Positions 1-8,319 are shown, counted from the stretch's first letter. The stretch is 64,000 bases of DNA from an uncultured Eubacteriales bacterium (GCA_900544405.1 UQVA01000007.1:18749-82748), one strand, 5' to 3'. The notes: generated by a model not told the origin, from the sequence alone. Made by a program: numbers and translations.

Positions 1-1
1 G

Positions 2-121
2 GGATTTGAGGCTCTGATGAAAACCGAAGATATTAGCGGTTTCCCTAACCTGACCGTTGATCCTGCCACCATTGATGAAATTGTAGTGTTTACAAGCAAG
101 AAAGGTGACGATTATGAGTAA
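2..121 (+). CDS. ABC transporter ATP-binding protein, C-terminal fragment
   Basis: An open frame enters from the left edge and stops at 119-121, giving the last 39 residues of a protein (start outside the window). The next gene, an ABC-2 type permease, begins at 114 inside this stop region, so the two are translationally coupled. The call as the ATPase partner rests mainly on this coupling: no Walker motifs are visible in the fragment. Confidence 0.55.
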   Translation, partial: GFEALMKTEDISGFPNLTVDPATIDEIVVFTSKKGDDYE

Positions 122-764
122 TATTTTGAAATCCACAAAATTAGATATTGCATTGGTAAAACCATATTTTAAGACGATTTGCTTTACCCTGCTCCTGCCG
201 ATTGTGTTTGCCGCAATCAATCGTTCTTTGCTGACAGGGGTATCATTTGCTATGTGCTTTATTGCCATGACGACGGGATATACCTTTTCCATCACAGAAA
301 AAAACAGCATGGATCGTCTGTTTGGTATTTTACCTGTTCGTAAAAGCGAGCTTGTGATCGGACGCTATGTTTTTGTCCTTGCAATGGGGCTTCTTTCCTT
401 GATTATTTCTTTGATTGCACAGCCGCTTGTCTTGAAAGTGCTGGGTGAAACAGTTGGCGTATTTGATATTGTAACTGCCGCTATTGCAGGAGTATTCTTA
501 TTTGCACTCTATACCGTGTTCCAGATTCCGGGATATTACAAGTACGGCTCAATCAAAGGACGGGTATTTATGTATATTCCAGTGGCCGGTTTTTTGGTGA
601 CTTTACTTCTTCTCTCTAAAATGCCAGCTATCGGGAACTCAATTATTTCAGTCGTTGAATCTTCTCCGATACTTCTCGTTTTCCTTGCGGTTTTTGCTAT
701 TGTCGTGATGTATGCGGTTTCAATCTTCTTGTCCATTCGGGTTATGAAGAATAAGGAAATGTGA
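114..764 (+). CDS. ABC-2 type transporter permease
   Basis: 216 residues with about six hydrophobic segments and the layout of small ABC-2 permeases that export peptides or drugs. ATG at 114 overlaps the stop of the preceding ATPase frame by eight bases; a GTG at 105 is an alternative but lies deeper in the overlap. The protein would form the membrane channel of an exporter powered by the upstream ATPase. Substrate is unknown. Codon use is AT-rich compared with the chromosome beyond 6430, as expected for ICE cargo. Confidence 0.75.
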   Translation: MSNILKSTKLDIALVKPYFKTICFTLLLPIVFAAINRSLLTGVSFAMCFIAMTTGYTFSITEKNSMDRLFGILPVRKSELVIGRYVFVLAMGLLSLIISLIAQPLVLKVLGETVGVFDIVTAAIAGVFLFALYTVFQIPGYYKYGSIKGRVFMYIPVAGFLVTLLLLSKMPAIGNSIISVVESSPILLVFLAVFAIVVMYAVSIFLSIRVMKNKEM

Positions 765-773
765 GGTGATTGT

Positions 774-887
774 ATGGATTTCACAATTTTGGCAGTTGTG
801 CTTTTGATTGGTGTTGGCGTTCCTATCCGTAATAAACTCATACGGAAATATCGGGATAAGAAAAAGAATGATCGCAATTCGGAGTGA
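774..887 (+). CDS. Small single-pass membrane protein
   Basis: 37 residues: an N-terminal hydrophobic stretch (residues 3-17, TILAVVLLIGVGV) followed by a strongly basic tail rich in Lys/Arg, so a type of small inner-membrane protein with cytoplasmic tail. ATG at 774 has GAGGTGA upstream; it starts 10 bases after the permease stop, and its own stop lies just before the next gene. Co-transcribed with the ABC exporter; it could be an accessory subunit. No family recognised. Confidence 0.55.
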   Translation: MDFTILAVVLLIGVGVPIRNKLIRKYRDKKKNDRNSE

Positions 888-892
888 ACAAT

Positions 893-1072
893 ATGGAGAA
901 AACAGAGTTCATCCGCTGCCCAGTCTGCGGGAATAAAACACGCGACAAAATTCGGGAAGATACCGTACTTAAAAATTTTCCTCTCTTTTGTCCAAAATGT
1001 AAAAGTGAATGTCTAATCGACATTGAACAATTAGACTTACGATTAGCATTATGGGAATACCGTCGTTACTAA
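893..1072 (+). CDS. Cysteine-rich KTR-domain protein
   Basis: 59 residues beginning MEKTEFIRCPVCGNKTR, with two paired-cysteine knuckles (CPVCG and CPKCK) that make a zinc ribbon and the KTR signature of a small family common on Tn916-type elements. Function in the element is not established. The start at 893 is preceded at eight bases by GGAG; a GTG at 884 overlapping the previous stop is possible. The last 18 residues (from IDIEQ) differ from what I recall of the family, so the tail may be altered. Confidence 0.75.
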   Translation: MEKTEFIRCPVCGNKTRDKIREDTVLKNFPLFCPKCKSECLIDIEQLDLRLALWEYRRY

Positions 1073-1152
1073 TGACAGTATTCTGTTTGCTTTATGAGAA
1101 AATGCTCAATGCTGGAATGGGCAATAAATTTGAATTTGACAAGGAGATAATA

Positions 1153-1776
1153 ATGATACCAATTTCTGATATTCTCATCCGCTCAATTAGTGGGTATGTG
1201 TTTATGGTTCCAGTCTTCGTACTGTATTTCTTGTGGCTCAAAAAATTGGGGAGAACACAAAGTTTTCTCCATACCGCTGCAGTGTTTGTTTTTGGTTATT
1301 ATTTATTCGGACTTTTGACCGTCACAGGCATCGGCTTTACAAGCACAATGACCTTTCGCCCGAACATTTCTTGGACTCCATTTATCGGTATGATAACTGG
1401 GCCAATTGATACCATTCTGAATATTATTCTGTTTGTCCCGTTGGGATTTTTCCTGCCGCTGCTGTACAAGAAATATCATCACATGAAGACGGTTGCATTG
1501 ACTGGCTTTCTGTTTTCTTTGGCTGTTGAAATTGTCCAGATGTTTGGCTGGGGTTCTTCCGACATCAATGACTTGATGACAAATACCGCTGGAGCCTGTA
1601 TTGGATTTTTAGTTTATTGTCTGCTGTCAAGAATCTTGCCTGCCAATCTGAAAAAGCAACTTCAATCCAGCCGTGTCAATGCTGTGGCTGAAGTACTTCT
1701 CTTTGCTATTTGCACATTTGCCATTATGGTCACGGCTCAGACTTGGTTTGTCCATGATGTGCTGAATGTTCCATAA
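1153..1776 (+). CDS. VanZ-like membrane protein
   Basis: 207 residues with about five membrane spans and the VanZ core: an N-proximal span, then NIILFVPLGFFLPLL, then a conserved acidic/Asn segment (SSDINDLMTNTAGA) before the next span. VanZ of Tn1546 gives low-level teicoplanin resistance, and VanZ-like proteins are frequent on mobile elements of Firmicutes. Start chosen at ATG 1153, which has AAGGAG seven bases upstream; the open frame extends to 1051 but without a good start. Whether it confers resistance here cannot be read from the sequence. Confidence 0.8.
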   Translation: MIPISDILIRSISGYVFMVPVFVLYFLWLKKLGRTQSFLHTAAVFVFGYYLFGLLTVTGIGFTSTMTFRPNISWTPFIGMITGPIDTILNIILFVPLGFFLPLLYKKYHHMKTVALTGFLFSLAVEIVQMFGWGSSDINDLMTNTAGACIGFLVYCLLSRILPANLKKQLQSSRVNAVAEVLLFAICTFAIMVTAQTWFVHDVLNVP

Positions 1777-2110
1777 ATTGTATCGGAAACAATCGGTCTC
1801 AGATATAAAAAAATAGTGTCTTCTGTTTGACACACCTGCAGACCGATTTTTCCGTATTGAACTTAGTCGCGTCAACGAAGCCACTACCTATGGAATTTCA
1901 ATCTTTTCCTTCCTGTTATGCTTGGACAGATTGAATAATTCTCTTTGTGTTATATCTATTATTTTTAGGTAATAGTCCACAACGGCTTCTAACATGAAGG
2001 TACAAAAAATAAAAGTTGATCCTCAATCAACCCTATTATTGTACTCTTCAATTCATACTTTTCGATCTCAATGGTAGTATGGTTAGATAGACATCTGTTG
2101 CCGCTATCCC
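1777..2110. other. Intergenic, AT-rich, no gene seen
   Basis: About 330 bases between the VanZ-like gene and a truncated frame. It has stops in all frames and I see no strong hairpin with a T-run. It may be eroded sequence of the element. Confidence 0.5.
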
Positions 2111-2302
2111 TTGGTAAGTTACCCGTTCAGCTTACCTACAAATTTAGAATACAATAAATGGCATCATTTGAACAGACTATATTTTTGGGATGAACTGTTC
2201 TACTATGAGAGCTTCGGTCTGTTTGCTGTGCTGATTCTGGTACAGTTGGCGGCCACCGGCGCAGCAGCGTTCCGCTTTTACTACAAACAAAGAAAAGGCT
2301 GA
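2111..2302 (+). pseudogene. C-terminal remnant of a membrane protein
   Basis: An open frame of 63 codons with only a TTG available as start and no ribosome-binding site. Its second half is one clean membrane span (LFAVLILVQLAATGAAAF) followed by a basic tail ending KQRKG, like the last span of a permease or sensor protein. The upstream part has no homologous frame, so this looks like a truncated gene. Identity of the parent unknown. Confidence 0.4.
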
Positions 2303-2350
2303 GTAGAAAATAGGTATCATCAATCAAAAATATCATTGGAGGTATAACTT

Positions 2351-2608
2351 ATGGAAAAAGAAACAATGGGAACTGTAATTTCAGTTACAAAACAATGGTG
2401 GTTAAAAGTGAATCGTAAACCTGCCCGCGTTCATGCGATGGATGGCGCAGCCTTTCCGCATACTATCAAGGTCAAATATACGATAGACGGCAAAGATTAC
2501 ATCTGCCGAAAATGGATTGGCGCAGGAAACAAAGTCCCTGACAAGGGAACAACGATTAAAGTTATCTATTGTGAAGATAAGCCATCGAAAGCAAGAATTG
2601 AACTCTAA
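2351..2608 (+). CDS. Conserved hypothetical protein, 85 aa
   Basis: 85 residues with a strong start: GGAGG, eight bases, ATG at 2351. The sequence is soluble and beta-rich in appearance, with VKYTIDGKDYICRKWIG in the middle and a final VIYCEDKPSKARIEL, resembling a small OB- or DUF3592-like fold domain. I do not recognise a function. It is alone between noncoding stretches on the element. Confidence 0.6.
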   Translation: MEKETMGTVISVTKQWWLKVNRKPARVHAMDGAAFPHTIKVKYTIDGKDYICRKWIGAGNKVPDKGTTIKVIYCEDKPSKARIEL

Positions 2609-3169
2609 TTCAAATTGACTGACTAACATGGTATGTTTTGGCCTTTGCGGCATGAAACATACCTACATATTCAAATATCTGCCTCCACAGCGGGGAAAAG
2701 AAAAAAACCGCTGACGGGCAGAGGATTTCGTGCGCTTTCCTGTATCACTGACGGATACGGCGGTTTTGAGTAGATCAAGGCCGCCGTTTCTTTTTGCTTC
2801 GACGACCCCTGCACCGTGTTCTGGCATGGCGGCTTTAGGAGGGAGCCGCCATGCAACGAAAACTACTTCGACAAAATCCGACAGGGGTTAGCCTGTCAAA
2901 AAAAGCCGTCCCCCGGCAGCGGGGACAAGCGGCTATGAGTATGTACTATACCATGTAGGAAAAGAACATATTGCTTTTTGTTTCGCCCTGTGGGTCTTTG
3001 ACCTGCCGGGCGAATTTTGTTATTTCCTGCGGCCTGCTATCCGGCGCAAAAAGAAATTTCAAAAAAGTGAAAAAAGGAGGCGTTTAGCGGGCAGCCAGAG
3101 AGATTCCATTCGCTCTATTGGCGGAAAGGGAGAGAACCACCACATCCCCCATAGAAAGGGGGTGAGAAG
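2609..3169. other. Noncoding stretch with hairpins and a startless frame
   Basis: About 560 bases before the sigma-like gene. A palindrome GGTATGTTT/AAACATACC near 2630-2664 is a likely terminator for the 85-aa gene. From 2774 to 2938 runs a 54-codon frame (contains FDDPCTVFWHGG and DKIRQGLACQ) with an upstream stop at 2771 and no start codon; it could be an eroded gene end or chance. Its end overlaps a GC-rich hairpin at about 2903-2934. The rest is probably leader sequence for the regulatory genes. Confidence 0.4.
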
Positions 3170-3601
3170 ATGGAAGCGATCCCCCGCAAATACGGTGAAT
3201 GGAGCCAGTTTGACCGCTATTGCAAGCTGGTTCTGTACCATGAGGCGATAGATTATCTGCGGGAAATGAAGTGCCGCCGCGACCGTGAAGTGTCGCTGGA
3301 CGCTGTTTCCCCGGCTGATTGGGACAAGCTCTCGACCGTAGATCGGTATTCCTGCGACAGCTTTACATTCAGTTCGCATGGCTATGACCTACATATCGAC
3401 AACGAGCTTGTGGCCGAAGCGTTTGCCAGCCTGCCAAAAGACGAGCAGAGTATTTTGATTCTCCGCTTTGTTCTGGATTTGACTGACGAAGAAATCGGCC
3501 GCCTGATGGGAATGTCCCGCAGCGCAGTACAGCGCCACAGGACAAGCACCCTGAAAGACTTGCGTATAAAATTGATGGCGTTCATGCCGGAGGGAGGTTA
3601 A
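3170..3601 (+). CDS. Sigma-70-like regulator of the ICE
   Basis: 143 residues; the C-terminal half is a region-4 like helix-turn-helix (LPKDEQSILILRFVLDLTDE, then EIGRLMGMSRSAVQRHRTS). This is the Tn916 Orf7-type protein that controls transfer and excision genes. ATG at 3170 follows GGGGGTGA at a normal distance, and the stop overlaps the ribosome-binding site of the next gene, so the two are an operon. The chromosome-like GC content suggests the regulatory module was exchanged between GC-rich hosts. Confidence 0.85.
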   Translation: MEAIPRKYGEWSQFDRYCKLVLYHEAIDYLREMKCRRDREVSLDAVSPADWDKLSTVDRYSCDSFTFSSHGYDLHIDNELVAEAFASLPKDEQSILILRFVLDLTDEEIGRLMGMSRSAVQRHRTSTLKDLRIKLMAFMPEGG

Positions 3602-3607
3602 ACGCGG

Positions 3608-3850
3608 ATGAAGCAATCCAGTTACAAGGGCAAAAGCCCTCTGCCTGATTTTGTGATCGACGCGGCCTGCGCCGGTAACGCCGAAGCCGTGGAGCGTGTC
3701 TTGCAGCATTACGACGGCTATATCAATAAGCTGTGTACCCGGACGCTCTATGACGGCAGCGGCCAGCCTCATATCTGCATTGACGAATATATGAAGCGCC
3801 GATTGCAAATCAAGCTGATCCATTCCATCGTTAGTCCCATTGGCGACTGA
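3608..3850 (+). CDS. Helix-turn-helix protein, Tn916 Orf8 type
   Basis: 80 residues with the pattern of the short conjugative-element HTH family that follows the sigma-like gene in Tn916/Tn1549 elements: LPDFVIDAACAGNAEAVERVL, then a tail rich in Arg/Lys. GGAGG at the end of the upstream gene serves as its ribosome-binding site, ATG at 3608. Paired with the sigma-like protein in control of the element. Confidence 0.8.
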   Translation: MKQSSYKGKSPLPDFVIDAACAGNAEAVERVLQHYDGYINKLCTRTLYDGSGQPHICIDEYMKRRLQIKLIHSIVSPIGD

Positions 3851-4284
3851 CGGTTAAGGCCCCGGCCATAGACAGGCGGCTTTCCCTTTCCCCGCCTGCC
3901 TGTTTTCCCGGCGGCCCCTTTGCTCCTTGACAAATACGCCCGCAGGACAATGGCGGCGCGTCATAGGGCAGACGGATACATTCTGTCTGCGCCGAGCCGG
4001 GCGGCAGGTGCGCCAAGAGGCTTTCCCTCATTGGGGTAAGCGGAGCGATTTTACCGGGCTGTAAAGCAGGTGTGGCAGCCTGCGGGCGACAACGCGCAGA
4101 CAGGACAATGATACGCCCTTGCCGTCGTAGTCCGAGCGTTTGAAGCGTCGCAGGCAACGAGCAGGGCCGCGTGAGAACCACGCGGGGGTGAGATTCCCGT
4201 GGAGCTGTGCCAACAGCCGTCCGTTATTTTCTGCCCACTTTCGCAAAAAACAACCTTTGTTTTGAAAAGAAAGGGGGCCATGTT
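3851..4284. other. GC-rich noncoding region before xis
   Basis: About 430 bases between the Orf8-type gene and xis. No frame with a start and ribosome-binding site is convincing; frames on the minus strand here lack support. In Tn916-type elements this gap holds regulatory sequence for xis/int and sometimes a promoter. Short inverted repeats are visible but none is a clear terminator. Confidence 0.4.
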
Positions 4285-4488
4285 ATGAGTAATAACGATG
4301 TGCCTATTTGGGAAAAATACACGCTTACCATTGAGGAAGCGTCCAAATATTTTCGGATCGGGGAAAACAAACTGCGTCGGCTTGCCGAGGAAAACCCCAC
4401 CGCTGGCTGGGTGATCCTGAACGGCAACCGCATCCAGATCAAACGGAAGCAGTTTGAAAAAATCATTGATTCCCTTGACACAATATAG
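4285..4488 (+). CDS. xis: Excisionase, Tn916 Xis type
   Basis: 67 residues, the usual size of Tn916 Xis. It holds the winged-helix DNA-binding core (YTLTIEEASKYFRIGENKLRR, followed by the wing NGNRIQIKRKQFEKII). Xis bends DNA next to the element ends and steers Int toward excision. ATG at 4285 with AAGGGGG upstream; longer starts to 4207 add residues absent from the family. It is followed by int after 79 bases containing a hairpin. Confidence 0.88.
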   Translation: MSNNDVPIWEKYTLTIEEASKYFRIGENKLRRLAEENPTAGWVILNGNRIQIKRKQFEKIIDSLDTI

Positions 4489-4494
4489 TGAAAA

Positions 4495-4540
4495 AGGGCC
4501 TTGCGCGTGTTATAATAGGTTATAAGCGTGTCAAGGCTCT
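4495..4540 (+). promoter_or_regulatory. Inverted repeat between xis and int
   Basis: An imperfect 20-base inverted repeat, AGGGCCTTG and CGTGTTATA against TATAAGCGTG and CAAGGCTCT, with a six-base loop, fills most of the gap between xis and int. It is followed by only a short T-run. It could act as an attenuator that sets the Xis to Int ratio. Confidence 0.5.
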
Positions 4541-4567
4541 TTCCGTCATGGAAAGGAGCATGACGAA

Positions 4568-5845
4568 ATGCCAAGAAAAGAACGAGATGAAAAAAGACGG
4601 GACAACAAAGGCCGCCTTTTGAAGTCTGGAGAGAGCCAGCGATCAGATGGAAGATACGCTTACAAATACATTGACACCTTTGGAGAACCCCAGTTTGTTT
4701 ACTCATGGAAGTTAGTACCCACCGACAAAGTACCTGCCGGGAAACGGCCCTGTCTTTCCCTGCGCGAGAAAATCAAGCAGATACAGAAAGACCTTGACGA
4801 CGGGATAGACACCATCGGCAAGAAAATGACCGTGTGCCAGCTTTATGAAAAGTACACCCGGCAGCGCGGGAATGTGCGGAAAGGAACCCAAAAGAGCCGC
4901 CAGCAGTTGATGAAACTTCTGTCCGAAGATAAGCTGGGCGCGGCCAGCATTGACAGCGTGAAGCTGTCCGACGCAAAAGAATGGGCCTTGCGTATGCAGG
5001 AAAAGGGCGTTGCCTACAACACCATCTGCAACAGCAAGCGTTCCTTAAAAGCCATCTTTTATATGGCCGTACAGGACGATTGCCTCCGCAAGAATCCTTT
5101 TGACTTCCAGATCAATGAGGTTATCAACGACGATACCGTACCAAAGGTGCCGCTTACCCCTACACAGGAAAACGAGCTTTTGGACTTCATGCAGAACGAT
5201 CCTGTCTATGCCAAGTATTATGACGAGGTGGTGATCCTGCTGGAAACCGGGCTTCGTATTTCCGAACTCTGCGGCCTGACGCCAGCCGACCTGAATTTTG
5301 AGAAGCGCTTTGTGAATGTAGACCACCAGCTTTTGAGAAGCACCGAGGACGGCTACTATATCGAAGCGCCAAAAACAGAAAGCGGATTCCGTCAAGTGCC
5401 GATGAGCGCAGCCGCCTATGAAGCGTTTGAGCGCGTGTTGAAGAAGCGCAGGGACGGCAGGTGCATTAAGGTTGATGGTTATAAGGACTTCCTGTTCCTG
5501 AACCGGGATGGCCTGCCCAAAACCGCCGTCAACTATGACGCCATGTTCAAGTGCCTTGCCAAGAAGTACAACAAGTGCCACAAGGAGCCGCTGCCCGATG
5601 TGATGACGCCGCACACCATGCGGCATACATTCTGTACCAGAATGGCAAACGCGGGCATGAACCCCAAAGCATTGCAGTACATCATGGGACACGCCAACAT
5701 TGTAATGACGCTGAACTATTACGCCCACGCTACTTTCCATTCCGCACAGGAGGAAATGGAACGGCTGCAAGCCAAGGCAAAAACCACCACAGAGGCCAAG
5801 CCGGAAACTGCGGCGGAAAACGCCGAGGAAACCAAGGCGGCATAA
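4568..5845 (+). CDS. int: Tyrosine integrase, Tn916/Tn1549 type
   Basis: 425 residues. N-terminal arm-binding domain (about 1-85, starts with a basic RRDNKGRLLKSGE), SAM-like core-binding domain (about 90-180), catalytic domain from about 195. Catalytic residues are seen: Arg in TGLRISELCG, His-x-x-Arg in HTMRHTFCTRM, His in GHANIVMTL and the Tyr nucleophile in NYYAHATF. It cuts and rejoins the element ends with Xis. The Ala/Glu/Lys-rich tail after residue 400 is longer than in Tn916 Int. It is the last gene of the element on this side. Confidence 0.92.
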   Translation: MPRKERDEKRRDNKGRLLKSGESQRSDGRYAYKYIDTFGEPQFVYSWKLVPTDKVPAGKRPCLSLREKIKQIQKDLDDGIDTIGKKMTVCQLYEKYTRQRGNVRKGTQKSRQQLMKLLSEDKLGAASIDSVKLSDAKEWALRMQEKGVAYNTICNSKRSLKAIFYMAVQDDCLRKNPFDFQINEVINDDTVPKVPLTPTQENELLDFMQNDPVYAKYYDEVVILLETGLRISELCGLTPADLNFEKRFVNVDHQLLRSTEDGYYIEAPKTESGFRQVPMSAAAYEAFERVLKKRRDGRCIKVDGYKDFLFLNRDGLPKTAVNYDAMFKCLAKKYNKCHKEPLPDVMTPHTMRHTFCTRMANAGMNPKALQYIMGHANIVMTLNYYAHATFHSAQEEMERLQAKAKTTTEAKPETAAENAEETKAA

Positions 5846-5884
5846 GTAGTACGCAGAATTTACTACTACTTTTACTACTTTTGA
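5844..5884. repeat. Integrase arm-type (DR2-like) repeats
   Basis: Two direct copies of TTTACTACT at 5859-5867 and 5871-5879 and an inverted AAGTAGT at 5844-5850 lie right after the int stop. Tn916 Int binds such ACTACT-type sites near each end of the element with its N-terminal domain. This marks the end region of the ICE. Confidence 0.7.
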
Positions 5885-6132
5885 GAGTGAAAACATGAGG
5901 GGTAATAAAAAGATTTGTGAGGTTCTTCCGATATGAAAAGTGCCGGAAAAGCCCGAAGTAACGGGCTATACCGGCATATAAGAACATCTAAAGAGATAAT
6001 TAGAAATCTATTAAATTATTCATAGAACAATACGATCTGCGTTGCAAAGTCAAGGGATTTATCCAGTAGCGGGCTGTTCATGGGCTTCACCTCGGTTAGA
6101 ATGATACCATAAAGCTCTATTGGAATCAATGC
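5885..6132. other. ICE-chromosome junction region, no gene
   Basis: About 250 bases, AT-rich in part. A nested hairpin lies at 5941-5976 (TGCCGG outside, AGCCCG inside) and may be a host terminator. No open frame with a start is seen. The ICE end probably lies between 5885 and 5940. Confidence 0.4.
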
Positions 6133-6281
6133 TTTGCAGAGCAAAGCCACCTTTTCTCTTCACTATTCTCTTTTCTCTCTTATCTGGAACCGGCGGACAG
6201 AGAAAAGTGAACAGTGAAGAGTGAAAAAAGAAAAGAACAGAAAGAACCGGCAACTTTCTTCCGAAAATCGCCGGTTCTTTC
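6133..6281. repeat. Dispersed palindromic repeat, copy 1
   Basis: A purine-on-one-arm, pyrimidine-on-the-other palindrome (TTTTCTCTTCACTATTCTC against its near-complement) followed by a second hairpin. It shares its order, and many blocks of sequence, with 46448-46588: GAGCAAA, a CT-rich arm, a GA-rich arm with AAGAACA, then a GCCGG- or GCCGC-type hairpin ending in TTCTTT. Confidence 0.6.
6241..6280 (-). terminator. Terminator of tRNA-Leu
   Basis: On the minus strand, just past the CCA end, a stem AAAGAACCGGC/GCCGGTTCTTT encloses an imperfect inner stem and is followed by a T-rich tract. It forms the last part of the dispersed repeat. Confidence 0.7.
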
Positions 6282-6365
6282 TGGTGCGAGAGAGGGGACT
6301 CGGACCCCCACGGCGTTCACCACACGCACCTCAAACGTGCTTGTCTACCATTCCAACACTCTCGC
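6282..6365 (-). tRNA. tRNA-Leu (anticodon GAG)
   Basis: Reading the minus strand, acceptor GCGAGAG pairs with CTCTCGC, then A and an encoded CCA. The anticodon arm CACGT/GCGTG closes a loop TTGAGGT, so the anticodon is GAG. A variable arm and a GTCCGAGTC T-loop complete an 84-base class II tRNA. It reads toward the ICE end, about 350 bases from the ICE boundary, so the element is near but not at the tRNA 3' end. Confidence 0.9.
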
Positions 6366-6429
6366 ATTGCGAAAAGTATTATACCGGACATTGGCACGTT
6401 TGTCAATAGTCTTTTTTCATGCGTACAGC

Positions 6430-7347
6430 TTACCCTTCCGGTATCCAATGAGCATACAGGGTCACGGGGATTTGGTTTGTCCAGTCGGTCTGTCCGTCCG
6501 TTTGTCCATAAAAATCTGCGGCACTCAGGCGCTCCACTCGCTCCCCTGCTGCCGTGTACCAGCCGTCGAAGCGGTAGCCAGCCCGGGTCGGCTCCGGGAA
6601 AGCACAGAGAAACACGTTTGTTCCGGAAAAATTCGGTCCGGCAGCATCGTAGTCCGCTGAAGGACTGCCGCCGTTAGCATCCAGGTGCAGGGGCAGGAAC
6701 GCCTCCCCTTCCGTTCTCCGCCAGGCAGCTCTGAGGGTAATGTGCCGGACTCCGTCCTGCTCCTCCACCAGATAGGCATCCGCTTCCGGGAATGTGTCCC
6801 CATACAGCCGGTAGGGCTGGGAGCGCGGAGCCAGCACATAGCCCAGGAATTCAAATCCGGGCCGGGCCTCCGGCTGTGGCAATATCTGGTCTGCAAACGT
6901 CCCCTCCGGGAAAGTGCTGTCCAGCAACACTGCCTCCCGAGTGCCGTCGATATATGACCCGGTAACTACCAACCGAACAGTTCCCATACTTGGGAGCTGG
7001 GTCGTGGGCGGTTCCGTTGGGACCGGCTCCGTGGATGCCGTCGGGGCTGCCGTCGGTACCGTCGTCACCGCAGGCGGCTCCGTCGTTTCGACTTTTGGGG
7101 GTGGAGCTGTCTGTTCCCGGAAGGCCATCACCACCAGCAGGGCCATGGCCGCCGCCAGATACCACTTTCCCTTCCGCCGATTTTTCTGCGGTTCCTCCGA
7201 AGGGGTGCTTTCCGTGTATTCCGGCAGCGGCGGGGTATATTCCGGTCCCGGAGGGGTCCACTCCCCTGCCCTGGGTGCTTCCTCCCTGGGAAGGTCCGGG
7301 TATTCTTCCGAACGTTCCGGGGCATCCTTTGGAACATGATACTCCAT
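6430..7347 (-). CDS. Membrane-anchored InlB B-repeat protein
   Basis: 305 residues. Residues 1-60 are Pro/Glu-rich and charged, with no signal peptide. One membrane span lies at about 62-78 (KWYLAAAMALLVVMAF). Next comes a Thr/Pro/Val-rich linker (80-120) typical of extracellular spacers, then a domain with two Listeria-Bacteroides (InlB B-repeat) units: LDANGG...GYRFDGWYTAAGE and the final YAHWIPEG. The C-terminal part is therefore outside the cell. Its stop-side neighbour is tRNA-Leu; it starts 5 bases after the mscS stop, so it is the second gene of that unit. Substrate or partner unknown. Confidence 0.75.
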   Translation of the reverse strand: MEYHVPKDAPERSEEYPDLPREEAPRAGEWTPPGPEYTPPLPEYTESTPSEEPQKNRRKGKWYLAAAMALLVVMAFREQTAPPPKVETTEPPAVTTVPTAAPTASTEPVPTEPPTTQLPSMGTVRLVVTGSYIDGTREAVLLDSTFPEGTFADQILPQPEARPGFEFLGYVLAPRSQPYRLYGDTFPEADAYLVEEQDGVRHITLRAAWRRTEGEAFLPLHLDANGGSPSADYDAAGPNFSGTNVFLCAFPEPTRAGYRFDGWYTAAGERVERLSAADFYGQTDGQTDWTNQIPVTLYAHWIPEG

Positions 7348-7352
7348 AGGCG

Positions 7353-8231
7353 TTACCGGCTATGGACATCCAGCTGCGGGAAGGGACACTCCACTCCCAG
7401 CCGCCGGAAGCCCAGCAGCAATTCCCGGTTCAGGAGCCGCTGGGCGGAGAAAATGTTCTCCTCAGCCACCGGCACCACGAACCGCAGCCGCACGGAGGAA
7501 GCCTCCAGGGACTGAACGCCCACGTACTGCGGGGCAGAGCGCAGCACATCGGCATGGTCCTTCCCGATTTTCTCCAGCAGTTCCGGCAGCTTTGCTTCCA
7601 GCGCTTCCAGGTCCGTTTCATAAGGAATATCCATATCGCACACCGCCCGGGAAGCGTTGTCGGACCGGTTCAGGATGTTCTTCATCTCGGAATTGTTGAT
7701 GATCTTCACATTGTCGCCGCTGTCCACCACGCAGGTGGTCCGGATACCGATCTTCTGGATGGTCCCCCGGAAGCCGCCGACTTCCACGATATCTCCCACA
7801 TTGCACTGGTTCTCAAAGAGCATGAATACACCGGTAACCACATCGGCAATGAGGCTCTCCGCACCAAAGCCCACAATCATGGCCAGAACGCCTACGCTGG
7901 CCACGATGGCCGATACGTTCACGCCCAGGATGGACAGGCCCCAGCACAGGATGGTCAGGGCCGCAGCGTACTGAATCAGGCTGTACACCAGAGAGCGCAG
8001 GGTCTGTCCCCGATGGGTCCTGGGCTTAAAAAGCCCTAAGAGCAGCTTCAGCACAGTCACCAGCAGGATAACGCCCACGACCATGGAACCCAGCTTCAGG
8101 AACGCCGCCAGGCTCAGGTCCAGCCGCAGGGAAAGGTCCTCCCCGGTCCACACGCCCGCAGCACCGCAGGCCCACAGCAGCAATCCCAGCGCCGCCAGCA
8201 GCAAAAAGAGTTTGAGAACGGTCTTTTTCAT
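7353..8231 (-). CDS. mscS: Small-conductance mechanosensitive channel
   Basis: 292 residues; three N-terminal hydrophobic segments (about 7-25, 38-60, 85-105) and then the MscS pore helix region (VSAIVASVGVLAMIVGFGAESL) and the cytoplasmic beta domain with FLFENQ-like FENQCNVGDIVEVGG. Opens under membrane tension to release solutes after osmotic downshock. Start placed at 8231 (GGGGGAATCACC before ATG); the longer frame to 8282 lacks a ribosome-binding site. Divergent from the aminotransferase operon. Confidence 0.88.
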   Translation of the reverse strand: MKKTVLKLFLLLAALGLLLWACGAAGVWTGEDLSLRLDLSLAAFLKLGSMVVGVILLVTVLKLLLGLFKPRTHRGQTLRSLVYSLIQYAAALTILCWGLSILGVNVSAIVASVGVLAMIVGFGAESLIADVVTGVFMLFENQCNVGDIVEVGGFRGTIQKIGIRTTCVVDSGDNVKIINNSEMKNILNRSDNASRAVCDMDIPYETDLEALEAKLPELLEKIGKDHADVLRSAPQYVGVQSLEASSVRLRFVVPVAEENIFSAQRLLNRELLLGFRRLGVECPFPQLDVHSR

Positions 8232-8319
8232 GGTGATTCCCCCTTTTTCTTTCACTATACCATGAATTTCACCCCCACGCAAGGGGAAAGTGCAAATTTT
8301 CCGCTGCTTTCTGCCGCCC

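Larger units (their letters stand above)
1..5930. mobile_element. Tn916/Tn1549-family ICE, integrase end
   Basis: The order sigma-like regulator, HTH protein, 67-residue Xis, tyrosine integrase, then short arm-type repeats is the regulatory and recombination end of Tn916/Tn1549-type integrative conjugative elements. The part before position about 2700 is visibly richer in A+T than the chromosome after 6430 and carries cargo (ABC exporter, KTR protein, VanZ-like). Conjugation genes would lie to the left of the window. The outer boundary is placed just past the Int arm repeats; the exact junction cannot be fixed without the empty site or the other end. Confidence 0.82.

Noticed and set aside
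2671..2856. 61-codon frame on the minus strand
   Set aside because: No ribosome-binding site; it runs through hairpin sequence.
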